Shown here in pieces: positions 12,083 to 22,820 of a DNA stretch of 64,000 nucleotides; position 1 is the first letter of the stretch, and each line of letters starts with the position of its first letter. The stretch comes from Pyrenophora tritici-repentis. Its lineage: Eukaryota; Ascomycota; Dothideomycetes; Pleosporales; Pleosporaceae. The stretch is taken from assembly GCF_003171515.1 (NCBI RefSeq), contig NC_089390.1, forward strand, positions 8,684,274-8,748,273. The letters run 5' to 3'. A program made the translations under genes and the position numbers. The notes under the pieces were generated by a model, which worked only from the letters and a program-made list of their open reading frames with translations, searched no databases and was not told where the DNA came from.

Positions 12083-12600
12083 ATTTACGATACCGATACC
12101 ATCAGGAGCGCATGAAAACCCGACGGCAGTCCAATACTACTCTTTCGCCGTTGCCTTGTGACATCGATTGTGTTTTTAAACGTTCATACCTCTTTATTCG
12201 CTAACAGTCTGCGATGTGTTACAACGACAGAACTAATGTCTAGGGTGATTTATGAGCATTACTCTGCAATCTCCTTACTTGCCATAAACTCTATTTTCCG
12301 TTGCCATATGGTGCGTCGTCCACTCTTCAATCCTAAACAAAGACGCGGGTGTCTTAGTAGCTCCAGATCTAGAGTTCGAAGATATCACTATGTATTGATA
12401 AATGCAGTATTATCAAGATCATGTGCACAGATAAACAACGAGTAGGTGCTGCTGAGTTCATCACATGGACTGGAACGCATATGTCTGTTGACTACAGAAG
12501 ATTATTCCGAACACTAACACAACACTATGGTAGAATCATGCATGTGCATGTACGCCAAACCCACATCCTAGATCTCTCATTAACCCTCTAAAGGCCCTTT
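12083..12600. other. Intergenic stretch
   Basis: About 520 bp downstream of NOP53. No coding frame, repeat or RNA gene that I can support. Confidence 0.5.
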
Positions 12601-12860
12601 GCGATGCGCCAATTGCAGCCAGATAGAACAGTCCACCAATCCTCTTAATCGATGCAGTGCCTGCCGTAAGCTCTTACTGCTCTAGACGCTGCCAAAAGCA
12701 ATACTGGAAACCCGTCCACAAGGTTCTCTGCAGTAAAAAGTCGACATTCACCAATTCCATTAGCCCGCGCAACAAATGCTCGTCCGATTTTACTCCCACC
12801 TCAACATCAACCTTGCACAACTCTATGAAGGAGGTCTTTGGAACTTGGATAAGTTAACTA
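12601..12860 (+). pseudogene. MYND zinc-finger remnant
   Basis: The first part reads CANCSQIEQSTNPLNRCSAC and the second, in another frame, reads YCSRRCQKQYWKPVHKVLC. Together they match the spacing of a MYND zinc finger, a protein-interaction module. Between the halves there are 10 nucleotides where 12 would be expected, so the frame is broken inside the domain. Downstream the reading changes frame again and no long continuation is present. No convincing start was found. It is probably a decayed MYND-containing gene; an assembly error is the alternative. Confidence 0.5.
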
Positions 12861-13529
12861 CCTGCAAACTGCTCATGGAAAGCTTCCACGTCTGGAACGA
12901 GACGAAGCGCAACGGTCTAGGCGAGATGACCGATCCACACATATACTTTCCCTGGGGTATTTTGCAATGAAAGTAAAGGGGCGGGGATGATGTAAAGTAT
13001 GCATAGAAGGTAAATGAGGGGAACGTTCCGGAAGAGTGGAATCTTGCTTGTGTATCTAAGGGGTAATCCGTAGAACGAGGGATTGGTTTTGAGCGTGAGT
13101 AAGATACGAATATTTGCGTGGTCTTGTATCGTCATAGAAATATGCAAACCTGGCGTGAACGTGGTATTTGCAAAGATTGACTTGGCTTGTTTAACTAGTC
13201 GTATGCATGCAGCGGGACTCTTCTTCACAATAGTGCTTCAGGCGTGACAGAATTAGATAGGGGTTAACATGTATCAATCTTGATCGGACATGCAGGCACG
13301 GGTGTGGGGTAGTAGCAACGCACGGTCATCAACGCGTCATCCCAATGATTCCTCACGAGCACCGGCACCGCCGGGGCACCCAGCAAGTTGGAAGATCCCT
13401 CTCACCTAAGCGGGTTCGCGAATCTTTTCCGTAAGCTATCAAGGCGGTCAGCCAGAGGCTCATCTCAGATGTGACAATACCCTCTTTTCCCTCCATGCGG
13501 TCTCACAATCGATTGAACGAATCCACGCA
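12861..13529. other. Intergenic stretch
   Basis: A minus-strand frame of 103 codons at 12917-13228 has no recognisable motif and is not called. The 300 bp before 13530 is the presumed promoter of the transporter gene. Confidence 0.45.
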
Positions 13530-15371
13530 ATGCCCTCCTCGTCCCGTCGCGGAACGCACCAAGTAGCTTCGCCCGGTACCGATGATAGCTCCCAGAAATT
13601 CACGCCGTCGCCGCGCTCGTCGCACGAGTCTGGTGGCCTGTCTGTAAGGCACGAGTCGAACTCGTTCGAACTGCGCACTATTCCTCCACGCGACGAGCCC
13701 CCTTCGAAAGAAGAGCCGACCGAAGATGAGGGCTTACTCCATAGCACACGGCGCGCCTCAATCGACTCGGTTCAGAGTTATGAGTTGTATACGCCAGATG
13801 AGGATCGGACGGTACTTAGAAAGCTTGATCGTCGGCTCGTAGCCTTCATGGCCTTATTATACATGTTGAGCTTTTTGGATCGGTCGAGTGAGTAGTTTCT
13901 GCACTTGGAAGGCTTCGAGGACGAGATGTACGTCAGATATGCATTGTGGGATGGGGACAGTGTACCACACGTATGCTAATTGAAAAACTAGATATTGGCA
14001 ATGCTCGTATAGCCGGTCTTGCAGATGATTTGAACCTCACGTCTAACCAGTACGAATGGCTGCTGTGGGCCTTTTATATCACATACATTCTGTTTGAGTG
14101 GATGACCCTGATGTACGTTTCCACATCTATGACACGGAGCGTTGCTAAGCGTTATTAGGTATCGCGTAGTGCCGCCGCATATCTATATTTCCATGTGCAT
14201 CCTCTCCTGGGGCATCATAGCGTCGCTTCAAGCGTTGGTGAACTCCTTCAGCTTTCTTGTTGTACTGCGTGCTCTTTTGGGTGTCAGCGAAGCGGCATTT
14301 TCATCCGGCCTGCCCTTCTACCTATCATTCTTCTTCCGTCGACACGAGCTCGCCTTCAGGATTGGGCTCTTCGTAAGCGCCAGTCCGATATCAGCATCGT
14401 TTGCTGGAGCTTTAGCCTGGCTCATCACTAAACTCGGCGAGCATAGCTCACTAAGACCTTGGAGATTACTTTTTCTGCTCGAAGGCTTCCCATCTGTACT
14501 GGTCGCCGTCTGGGCATGGGACTTTGTGCCAGACGGTCCGGGTCTGGCCAAGTGGCTGAGCCCGCGACAGCGCGAGGTTGCGGTAATGCGACTGAGATCA
14601 GAAAAGGAGGCCGAGGACTCAGATCTAGAAGATGAGAAGTACGAAGGCGGGCAAAAAAGAAAACGCGTCAATTTCCTCGAAGTGTTGCAAACACTCAAGG
14701 ACCCGAAATGCTATCTGACAGCGTTCATGTTTTTCTCATGCAACGTCGCGTTCAGCTCCATGCCCGTATTCTTACCTACGGTCATTCGAGACATGGGCTG
14801 GACGTCCATCACAGCACAAGGCTTGACGGCACCTCCGTATTTGTTCGCGTTTGTTGTCGTCTTGACAACAGCATATTTCTCAGATCGTCTGCAGTCGCGC
14901 TCAACTTTCATCATCTTCCACTCACTTCTCGCGACATTGGGATACGGTACCATTGCTGTTTCCGGCTATCTCAAGTCCAACTACACCACGATCCGCTACA
15001 TGGCACTCTACCCCGCTGCCGCAGGCTTCTTCAGCGCCGTCACAATTATCATCACGTGGATGCTGAATAACCAAGAAAGCGAGAGCAAGAAAGGCGGTGG
15101 CATGATCATATTAAATATCATCGGACAGTGTGGACCGTTGGTCGGTACGAGCGTCTTTCCTGACGAGGACGGGCCGTATTATGTCAAAGGCATGAGCATA
15201 TGTGCTGGGTTTATGCTGCTTGTCGGAGTGTTGGCTGCGGTGCTGAGATGGGCGTTTATCAGGGAAAATAGGAAGCTGATGAGTGGTCGAAGTGCAGAGT
15301 ATGCGGGTGTACCGTTAGATGAGGGTGGAAGCATGAGGAGAGGGAGGAAGAAGTTTACTTATACGTTATAG
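13530..15371 (+). CDS. Major facilitator transporter, anion:cation symporter (Dal5-like) family
   Basis: Predicted proton-coupled plasma-membrane importer of small organic anions. Family members carry allantoate, nicotinate, pantothenate and similar acids; the substrate here cannot be read. Exons 13530-13887, 13992-14112 and 14159-15371 encode 563 residues. A hydrophilic serine/proline-rich N terminus of about 105 residues is followed by RKLDRRLVAFMALLYMLSFLDRSNIGNAR, whose LDRxNIGNA core is characteristic of the family. Next come about 12 membrane segments, split by a charged central loop (KEAEDSDLEDEKYEGGQKRKR). The splices restore SNIGNAR and LMYRVVPPH. The N-terminal extension is longer than usual and may be a regulatory site. 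Confidence 0.87.
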
Positions 15372-15935
15372 ATAGGTAAATGCTGATAGCAGAATCTATT
15401 ACCTACAGCCTTGCGCCTATTCGCATCGACCAGGTATCATTGCCCGTATTGAAATGATTGGGTTGAAGGCTGATCCGCACGCTCTACTCTGTGCATGTCA
15501 GCAGAAGGACGCATATCCTATTGCAATGGAGCAGAGCGGCACCTATCGGAAAATATACTGACCAAATGATTTGGGCAACGTATGTTATGATCGCCTATGT
15601 GCTAGCAACACGGTCGAAATTCTTCACGTGGACCGATAACTAGGCGCATCCATATATTGACGTGCGCCAAGCCCACTATCTGGAACCTTACATTGGAAAC
15701 GACACCGCCTTTACTACACCACAGCTCTCGCAGCTCGCATAATTAAGCGCCGATCCCTGCACGGCCTTCTCATTAGGCTTGATAGTGTATGGGAACCTTT
15801 GAAAAGCCGTCCAGCGTAGAATCTCGAGTCAGCTGCGCGCACCATCACGCTATCCCACAACGCGCCCGTGACTACGTGCCAACTTTGTCCCTTTCTCACT
15901 CGTTCGCACACATCGTCATCTATTGATCGCCCATC
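15372..15935. other. Intergenic stretch
   Basis: 564 bp between the transporter stop and the FIG4 start. It should hold the FIG4 promoter. No gene or repeat seen. Confidence 0.5.
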
Positions 15936-18900
15936 ATGGAGAAGTCCAAAGCGAGATTAGACTCGCCAGAAAGAGCCAGTTCTGTAGCATCCAGAGGAAC
16001 AATATCACACGACAGCAGCCAAGAAAAGCTTGACGACATGGAAAAGGCATCAACTGCTGTCGGAAGCCCGCAAAGCTCACCACTTGAACATGACAACAAC
16101 TTTAAGCCCGAAGCTGATCTGGAAAAACTACCCGGCCATGGCAAGCCCCGACGAGAATCTGCTTCGACCAAATTCGGCGGAGAAGAGGAGAACCCCAACG
16201 TTAATGTATCCTTCCACAGACCTTCGACGCCCTCGACAGTCCATAAAATCAAGGGAGCAACATATCAAAACGTCGGGGAAAACGGTATCAAGAGGATGCA
16301 CAAGTTCTCACTTTACGAAACCAGTACCCGCTTCTATCTCATTGGTGCCGATATTACCGATAGGCAGTTTCGTGTCTTGAAAATCGATCGGACAGCTGCT
16401 CCTGGGCACTTGAGCATATTTGAAGATGATATAGTATACAGCCGTCGAGAGATGCATCAGCTTTTGGACACAATCTCCGATGGCAACAGGGCTACCGGAG
16501 GCATGAAACTCAAATGTAGTACATGGGGTTTACTTGGCTTCATCCGGTTCACAGAAGCTTATTATATGCTCTTGATTTCCAAGAGATCGCAAGTCGCCAT
16601 GCTTGGTGGCCACTACGTCTATCAAGTCGACGGTACCGAAATGGTGCCTTTGACGACTGGTTCAACGTCGAGATATCAAAAGGATAGGAACCCGGAAGAA
16701 GCGAGGTTTCTGTCGATTCTGAACAACATGGACCTCACAAGATCATTCTACTTCAGCTACTCTTACAACATAACGAGGAGTTTGCAGCAAAACATCATCC
16801 ATCAACGGGCGGCGATGAACGAAGGCATCTCCAACCCCGACCGTGACTATCAGGACATGTTTGTCTGGAACCACCATCTTTTGAACCCTGCACGAGATGC
16901 TCTGAGGAATGTATATGATTGGTGTCATCCAGTCATCCATGGCTATGTTGAGCAGTCTTCACTTGATGTCTTCGGTCGCCGTGTGTATCTTACCATCATT
17001 GCCCGACGTTCAAGATTCTTCGCTGGTGCGCGATTTCTGAAGCGAGGTACGAACGATCTTGGCTATGTCGCCAACGATGTTGAGACTGAGCAAATCGTCT
17101 CTGAGCAAACTACGACTTCATTCCATGCTCCGGGACCACGGCTGTACGCAAATCCCACTTATACATCCTATGTGCAGCACCGCGGAAGCATACCGTTGTA
17201 TTGGACACAAGACAATACAGGTGTGACGCCAAAGCCAGATATCGACCTCAACCTCATCGATCCATTCTACAGCGCTGCTGCGTTACACTTCGATAATCTG
17301 TTCGAACGATATGGTGCCCCGGTCTACGTACTCAATCTGATCAAAGCTCGAGAGCGTACACCGAGAGAGTCTAAGTTGTTGATGGCGTACAAGCACGGTA
17401 TTGACTACCTCAACCAGTCCTTGCCTAAAGACAAGAAAATCATATACGAGGCATTCGACATGTCCAGGGCATCTAAGACTAGAGGCCAGGATGTCATTGG
17501 CTCGCTGGAAAGCATTGCCGAAAAGGTCTTGCGAAAGACGGGATTTTTCCGGAATGGTGATGATGAGTTTGATTCTCCGCAAGTGCAGAACGGAGTTGCG
17601 CGCACCAACTGCATTGACTGCTTGGACCGGACCAACGCTGCTCAATTCGTGATTGGGAAACGGGCGCTGGGCAGACAACTACAGGCACTTGGAGTTATTT
17701 CGGGGAATACTGTAGAATACGATTCCGACTGTGTGGAGCTGTTCACTCAGATGTTCCATGGCCATGGCGATACCATCGCCATTCAGTATGGTGGCTCGCA
17801 CCTGGTCAATACTATGGCTACATACCGAAAGATCAATCAGTGGCAGAGTAGCTCACGCGATATGATGGAAAGCTTCAAGCGCTATTACCATAACTCTTTC
17901 CTCGACTCGCAGCGTCAAGAAGCCTACAACTTGTTTTTGGGAAACTACGTCTATTCGCACGGCCAACCGATGCTTTGGGATCTCTCTACTGACTACTATC
18001 TCCATCATCAGGTCCCACAGTCTTTTCTCGGGCGAAGCCGACGAGATTATATTAATTGGTATACGGCCTCCCATCTCCAGCAACGTACATTACCGCCCTC
18101 TATCACGCCAGCTCGCTCAATGCAAGAATCAGCGTTTGACTTTGTAAGCTTCCGCGATGACTATTGGCTTGAATATTACCGACCGCTAGCGATTTCTTCT
18201 TACCTCAAGATTTTCGCCTTCAGGTTGGCAAAACCAAGGCCAGGACGTGACAGGGACGGAACATTGCCAGCCCGCAAAGATAACATGTCCCCGTTTGTGC
18301 CCCGTAAGAAGCAGCAGGAGTACGATGCGCAGGCAAGGGACGGAAAGAAAGCGCCTCGGAAGGGTGTCACTATCATTGACCCGTCGAGTGAGACTGATTC
18401 CAGGGCCAGACGGAGGGATCCACATCTCAACATGCATCACGTCCCCCACACAAACTCGCCAGTCCGACACTCGATTCTCAGAGACCCTCACTTTGAAACC
18501 CATGGCCCACCTTCCATGGCATCGACGTACCAATCCATGAACAACTCAGGCTCCATATCAACTGGATTATCATCAACCCTCCGACCGGGTTTCAAGCCCG
18601 CTGATAAGGCCCTAGTCCACCAATGGACGCTGACACAATTCTACGAAAACAGCATGAACCCATCTGTATCGCTAAACGAAGAACACGAATACTCGCGCTA
18701 CATTGAACACCCGCTCAACCTGCCCCTCGTCGTCAGCAGCGAAATGCCAAGTGCAGACGACCCCAGCGCAATGGAATTCTACGACTACCTCTCCATGACC
18801 GAAGGCAGCATACCCGCTCCCAAGGACTTTGACGAAGACGGCATTCAAATCACCCTTGGCGACTTCCCCCGCCACGACAACACAGACGCCGCATCCGTCC

Positions 18901-19244
18901 GCTCCTTCAATCGCCCCATGACGTCGCAGTCGGTCAGCACCCCCTTTTCCCACGCGCCTTCTTATCCGTACCCCCAGTCTTACGGCTTCCATCCTCACGC
19001 TTACAATAATGTGCTGCCGCCGCCGCCGCAACCGCAGTCTACAGGCAACAAGTTCCAGACGCCAGAAGAGGATATCGAGGAGTTTGAGGAGTTTCTGCGG
19101 GTCAAGGAGAATCCGCTGGATGTCGAGGAGGAGGATACGGCGAAGAAACGGTATAAGGCTTACCGGCAGTGGTTGAGAGGTAAGAGCTTCTTCAAACAGA
19201 GTAAGGTCGATCCGGAGTGGCAGAATCAGTTACCTGTGAGATGA
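15936..19244 (+). CDS. FIG4: Phosphatidylinositol-3,5-bisphosphate 5-phosphatase Fig4
   Basis: SAC-domain lipid phosphatase that works with Fab1 kinase and Vac14 on vacuolar and endosomal membranes to control PI(3,5)P2. Single exon, 1,102 residues. A disordered N terminus leads to KFSLYETSTRFYLIG at about residues 124-138, the Fig4 SAC start. The catalytic CX5R motif is CIDCLDR with Cys559 and Arg565, in RTNCIDCLDRTNAAQF. The C-terminal 350 residues are low-complexity but include conserved pieces (QWTLTQFYENS, EHPLNLPLVV) seen in fungal Fig4. All catalytic residues are present. Confidence 0.96.
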   Translation: MEKSKARLDSPERASSVASRGTISHDSSQEKLDDMEKASTAVGSPQSSPLEHDNNFKPEADLEKLPGHGKPRRESASTKFGGEEENPNVNVSFHRPSTPSTVHKIKGATYQNVGENGIKRMHKFSLYETSTRFYLIGADITDRQFRVLKIDRTAAPGHLSIFEDDIVYSRREMHQLLDTISDGNRATGGMKLKCSTWGLLGFIRFTEAYYMLLISKRSQVAMLGGHYVYQVDGTEMVPLTTGSTSRYQKDRNPEEARFLSILNNMDLTRSFYFSYSYNITRSLQQNIIHQRAAMNEGISNPDRDYQDMFVWNHHLLNPARDALRNVYDWCHPVIHGYVEQSSLDVFGRRVYLTIIARRSRFFAGARFLKRGTNDLGYVANDVETEQIVSEQTTTSFHAPGPRLYANPTYTSYVQHRGSIPLYWTQDNTGVTPKPDIDLNLIDPFYSAAALHFDNLFERYGAPVYVLNLIKARERTPRESKLLMAYKHGIDYLNQSLPKDKKIIYEAFDMSRASKTRGQDVIGSLESIAEKVLRKTGFFRNGDDEFDSPQVQNGVARTNCIDCLDRTNAAQFVIGKRALGRQLQALGVISGNTVEYDSDCVELFTQMFHGHGDTIAIQYGGSHLVNTMATYRKINQWQSSSRDMMESFKRYYHNSFLDSQRQEAYNLFLGNYVYSHGQPMLWDLSTDYYLHHQVPQSFLGRSRRDYINWYTASHLQQRTLPPSITPARSMQESAFDFVSFRDDYWLEYYRPLAISSYLKIFAFRLAKPRPGRDRDGTLPARKDNMSPFVPRKKQQEYDAQARDGKKAPRKGVTIIDPSSETDSRARRRDPHLNMHHVPHTNSPVRHSILRDPHFETHGPPSMASTYQSMNNSGSISTGLSSTLRPGFKPADKALVHQWTLTQFYENSMNPSVSLNEEHEYSRYIEHPLNLPLVVSSEMPSADDPSAMEFYDYLSMTEGSIPAPKDFDEDGIQITLGDFPRHDNTDAASVRSFNRPMTSQSVSTPFSHAPSYPYPQSYGFHPHAYNNVLPPPPQPQSTGNKFQTPEEDIEEFEEFLRVKENPLDVEEEDTAKKRYKAYRQWLRGKSFFKQSKVDPEWQNQLPVR

Positions 19245-19454
19245 GGAGAAGGGGAAGTGGCAGAGGCGTTTTTGGGTGCACCGAGTTTCGTTTTAATCAT
19301 GTTTCGTCTGCAAACGGGTATTCATGGGCGATGGGATGTTAACGAAGAATTGATCGTCTCACTAATACATTTCTACTCTTTGTGAGTAAAATTATCTACG
19401 TCTTATTTATACACATGTACTACTCGTACAACCATGAAGGTGCCGCAGTGAGAT

Positions 19455-21166
19455 TTAATTTGGTCTCAACATGGAGATGATGGTGGCCGCAATGACGGCT
19501 CCTGCCGCCGCGCCCTGGAGAATGGCAGTCGTGTAATCTATCCTCCGCATCGAAATGACACGCTCGCTGACAATATCTTGAGCTATAAAAGTCGCCTTTT
19601 CCTGCCATGTCGCAAACTTCCTATGGGGCTCGCGCGAAGGAGCCGCTTCTTTCTCGACGGCGATGCGCTCTTCAGGTGTCATGGCAGCTTCTTCTTGGTT
19701 CAGAAGTTCGGGTTCAGACGTTGCTGACTCGGGCGCTGGGTCAACGAAGGTCTCGGTGATTGGTTCCGGGATGATTTCGGGCTCTACCGGGTCTGTAGCT
19801 AGGGTCTCGGCCGTTGGCGATTCTTCCACAGCTTCTTCCACGATAGCAGATGGGGTAGGGGCTGCTGTGGGGGCTTGCTCGATGACAGTGTCGATCGGCA
19901 CTGAGGCAGGCGCTATTGCGGCAACTGGAGCGGTTACAGAGGCAGCATCCATGGCTACCTTCTGTTGCGTTTCTAACACGGTCTTGATTTCCCTTACCAT
20001 CCTCTTTCTCCTCCAGGGCTCCAGGATTGCCAAGCTAAGCAATAGCAAGAAGATATTGACGCCCATGAGGCCAAACGTGACCCACGTGCTGTTCCTGCGT
20101 ATAGTGTCGCTCCAGATTTGCTCCTCGTGATACTGTGCACGCTCTCTTTTCTCTAGCTGTGCCCTCGCATCTTCCAAAGCGTTTTCGGCATTCGCGACGG
20201 CGTCTTTGGCCTCGCGGACTGCTTGGTCGTTGATGTGCTCGGAGCGGATCAGGGCCATGTAGCGTTCTAGGTCGCCATTGGACCATGAGTGCTTGCGTTC
20301 GAGAAGGGCGACGACTTCTTTTTGGGATGTAGCTTGATGGGCGAGGGCGGTGTCAAGGGCTTGTTTTGCGGAGTCGATGGCCAAGCGACGGGCTTTTACC
20401 AGCTTTTCTGGGGGGGAGTTAGATGTGGCAGCTGGAGGTTGTTAGATCACAGACGCATACCTTGCTCCTTAATCTCTCTCCGTAGTGCTTCGACGCCAGA
20501 ATAGTCTGTTCCCGTATATGTGTTAACCTTTTGTGTGACGACTGCAAGCTTTGGCAGAAGGTCGTCCATGGCATCAGAGAAGCGTTTGGAGAGACTCCAT
20601 CGCTGTCTCTCGCGGTGAGACGGTAATTGCTCATCAGGAACGCGGGCTATAGTATCTACGGCTTCGTCTCTAGGTGGTGATGCCGCTGGGGGTTCTGGTG
20701 GGGGAGGTTCCGGGGCTTGGACAGGCGGTGGATCTTTCAATGCCGCCTCAGCATTCTCGGCAGCTCTCTTGATTGCTTTCTGATCCTCAAGCAACGCATC
20801 GAGTCTCCTTTGCAAGCGCTCCTGATCTTCTGGAGATGGAGAGCTTCCGGATAATTTGGTTGGTGGTTGTGGTATAGGCTTGGACTCTGATGCGGGCGGT
20901 GGCATTGCAATGGGATCCGAGGGTTTTGACGGCCGGTCTTCTTCTCTCCATCTTGCAGAGCTGCTGAAAGCACGTCGCGACCATGTTCGTGCCTCATGGG
21001 CGCTCAATCGCACCCCTCCATGCCAGCGAGATGCCTCGGAAGTTGTGCGAGACTGACACGAGCATACCGACGACGCGGTGCGGAAAAAACCGCCAAAAGA
21101 CGACGATGGCGACACTACCTTGTTAGCGGTAAGCGAGCGTGAAGCATGCTGAAGCAGTGGCCTCAT
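19455..21166 (-). CDS. SHE9: Inner mitochondrial membrane protein She9/Mdm33
   Basis: Coiled-coil inner-membrane protein that shapes mitochondria, probably in inner-membrane fission. Exons 21166-20461 and 20407-19455 give about 552 residues. The chosen ATG (MRPLLQHASRSL) starts a basic presequence; an in-frame ATG at 21268 adds 34 residues. Coiled-coil runs through RLDALLEDQKAIKRAAENAE and SAKQALDTALAHQ. The signature HSWSNGDLERYMALIRSEH and RAQYHEEQIWSDTIRRNSTW precede a membrane segment (VTFGLMGVNIFLLLLSLAIL). A second hydrophobic stretch near the C terminus (TAILQGAAAGAVIAATIISML) is the second anchor. Between them lies an alanine/proline/glutamate-rich region of about 120 residues. Head to head with the PYP1-like gene, start codons 276 bp apart. 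Confidence 0.93.
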
Positions 21167-21442
21167 TCTTGCCTCTTCCCTTACATTAAGAAGGCGATGA
21201 CGGATGACGAATGACGAAAAAGCGCCAACTGCGGACCCCCGAGCCAGCGGTGCATCGAGGACTGACATGCCCTGTGCGCGTGGGGTGCGGCAACCACAAT
21301 CACTGGCCCTGTTGATTGCCGGGATTCCGTTTAAGGGTTTACCTAGTGCCCCTCCAGTTTTCTGGTTTTAGATATTGCTTGTTATCTGTCTTTTGCTCTG
21401 TCAGTTCCATAGACCTTCAATTGCTTGTTTGATCATTTCAAG

Positions 21443-22306
21443 ATGGGTTCCGTACAAATTGACTTGGCCGAGTTGCCTGCCATGAAGAGCAACCCCAAGG
21501 TAACACGACAATTTCAACCATGTAATCCATATTAACCATATGAATAGTTCATCTTCTTCACCGACTTCGATGGCACCATCACGCTCCAAGACTCCAATGA
21601 CTTTATGACCGACAACATTGGTTACGGGCAAGAAAAGCGCCGCGCCGGCAACATCGCCTGTCTTAACGATCAAATCTCATTCCGCGATTCCTTCCGCGAC
21701 ATGATGGACAGCGTCACGAAGCCCTACGACCAATGCATCCAATACCTGGTCGACAACATCAAGCTGGACCCTGGCTTCAAGAGCTTCTTCGAATGGTCCC
21801 TGGAGAACAACATCCCGGTCGTGGTCCTGAGCTCAGGCATGGAACCCGTCATCAAGGCACTACTGGAGAAGCTAGTAGGCCCTGATGCAAGTAAGATGCA
21901 GGTGCTGGGTAACTACGTAGGGCCGAGGGAGGGGAAGAACATCAACGAAGAAGGTGGCTGGCAGATTCTGTTCAAGCATCCAGACTCCGGCTTCGGCCAC
22001 GACAAGTCGGTCGAACTACGAAAGTACTCTAACTTGCCGGAAGACGTTCGACCGACCATGTTTTACGCCGGCGACGGTGTTTCAGACCTTTCGGCCGCTC
22101 GGGAAACAGACTTGCTCTTTGCAAAGAAGGGCCACGACCTCATCAGCTACTGCGCAAGGGAAGACGTACCCTTTACAGTTTTTGAGGATTGGTCCAACAT
22201 CCTGGCCAAATGCAAGAGCATCGTAGAGGGCAAGACTACCGTAAAGGCCGCTGCCAAGGAAGGCTACGAGGCGTACAAGAGCGGAGCTGCCGGCATCGAG
22301 GTCTAG
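21443..22306 (+). CDS. PYP1: HAD-superfamily sugar/polyol phosphatase, Pyp1-like
   Basis: Closest remembered relative is yeast Pyp1 (YNL010W), a phosphatase of glycerol and sugar-alcohol phosphates that removes toxic side products; substrate here is inferred. Exons 21443-21499 and 21548-22306 encode 271 residues. HAD motif I is DFDGT with Asp25 and Asp27, directly after the splice junction. Motif II lies in VVLSSGMEPVIKALL and motif III in FYAGDGVSDLSAARETDLLFA. The cap insert between motifs I and II includes LTDN-type residues (DSNDFMTDNIGYG). The first 19 residues are an extension compared with yeast. Confidence 0.9.
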
Positions 22307-22820
22307 ACGAAGAAATAGATACGGTTTCAGAGATGAGATTAGGGAGATCCTTTCTGACATCGTACATCGCTTAGGCTGTCATGCAGCTGACGCAATATAC
22401 GAACGACTTCGTATTTTGAGTTTTGCGGCCCGTGTGTTTTCTGGTAAGGCTTCGCGGCTCACAGAATACGATCGTGTCCGTACTCTCAAGATGGCTCATT
22501 GGGTACCGCGTAAATTCAGGCAGCTCGCGGCCTTGACTTTGACAGTTGTTATCCCACAGATGGGCTGTAGACAGGTGCGACTTTTTACAAGGGATTGCAC
22601 TAGAGGGAAACTGTGGACATATACAGATCATAGACACACTTACAAGATAACTAGACTAGAAAATGATAACCTGTATCAATAAGATGTAATAACTATCGTA
22701 CAATGCCGCAATTACATACCGATATACCAATGGCGACAAACCGTGCTTTTCGGGGGGTATCTCTCGCAAAACCAAACCGAAACCAGATCCATGTTACACA
22801 CACACTCCGCTGCCTTCCGT
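22307..22820. other. Intergenic, convergent 3' ends
   Basis: 514 bp between the tail-to-tail PYP1-like and rhodopsin-domain genes. No gene or repeat seen. Confidence 0.5.

Noticed and set aside
12917..13228. Minus-strand frame of 103 codons with hydrophobic end
   Set aside because: No recognisable family, no supporting splice or context; likely chance.
19455..21166. Mic60/mitofilin identity for the mitochondrial coiled-coil gene
   Set aside because: The HSWSNGDLERYM and EEQIWSDTIRRNSTW motifs are those of She9/Mdm33, not Mic60.
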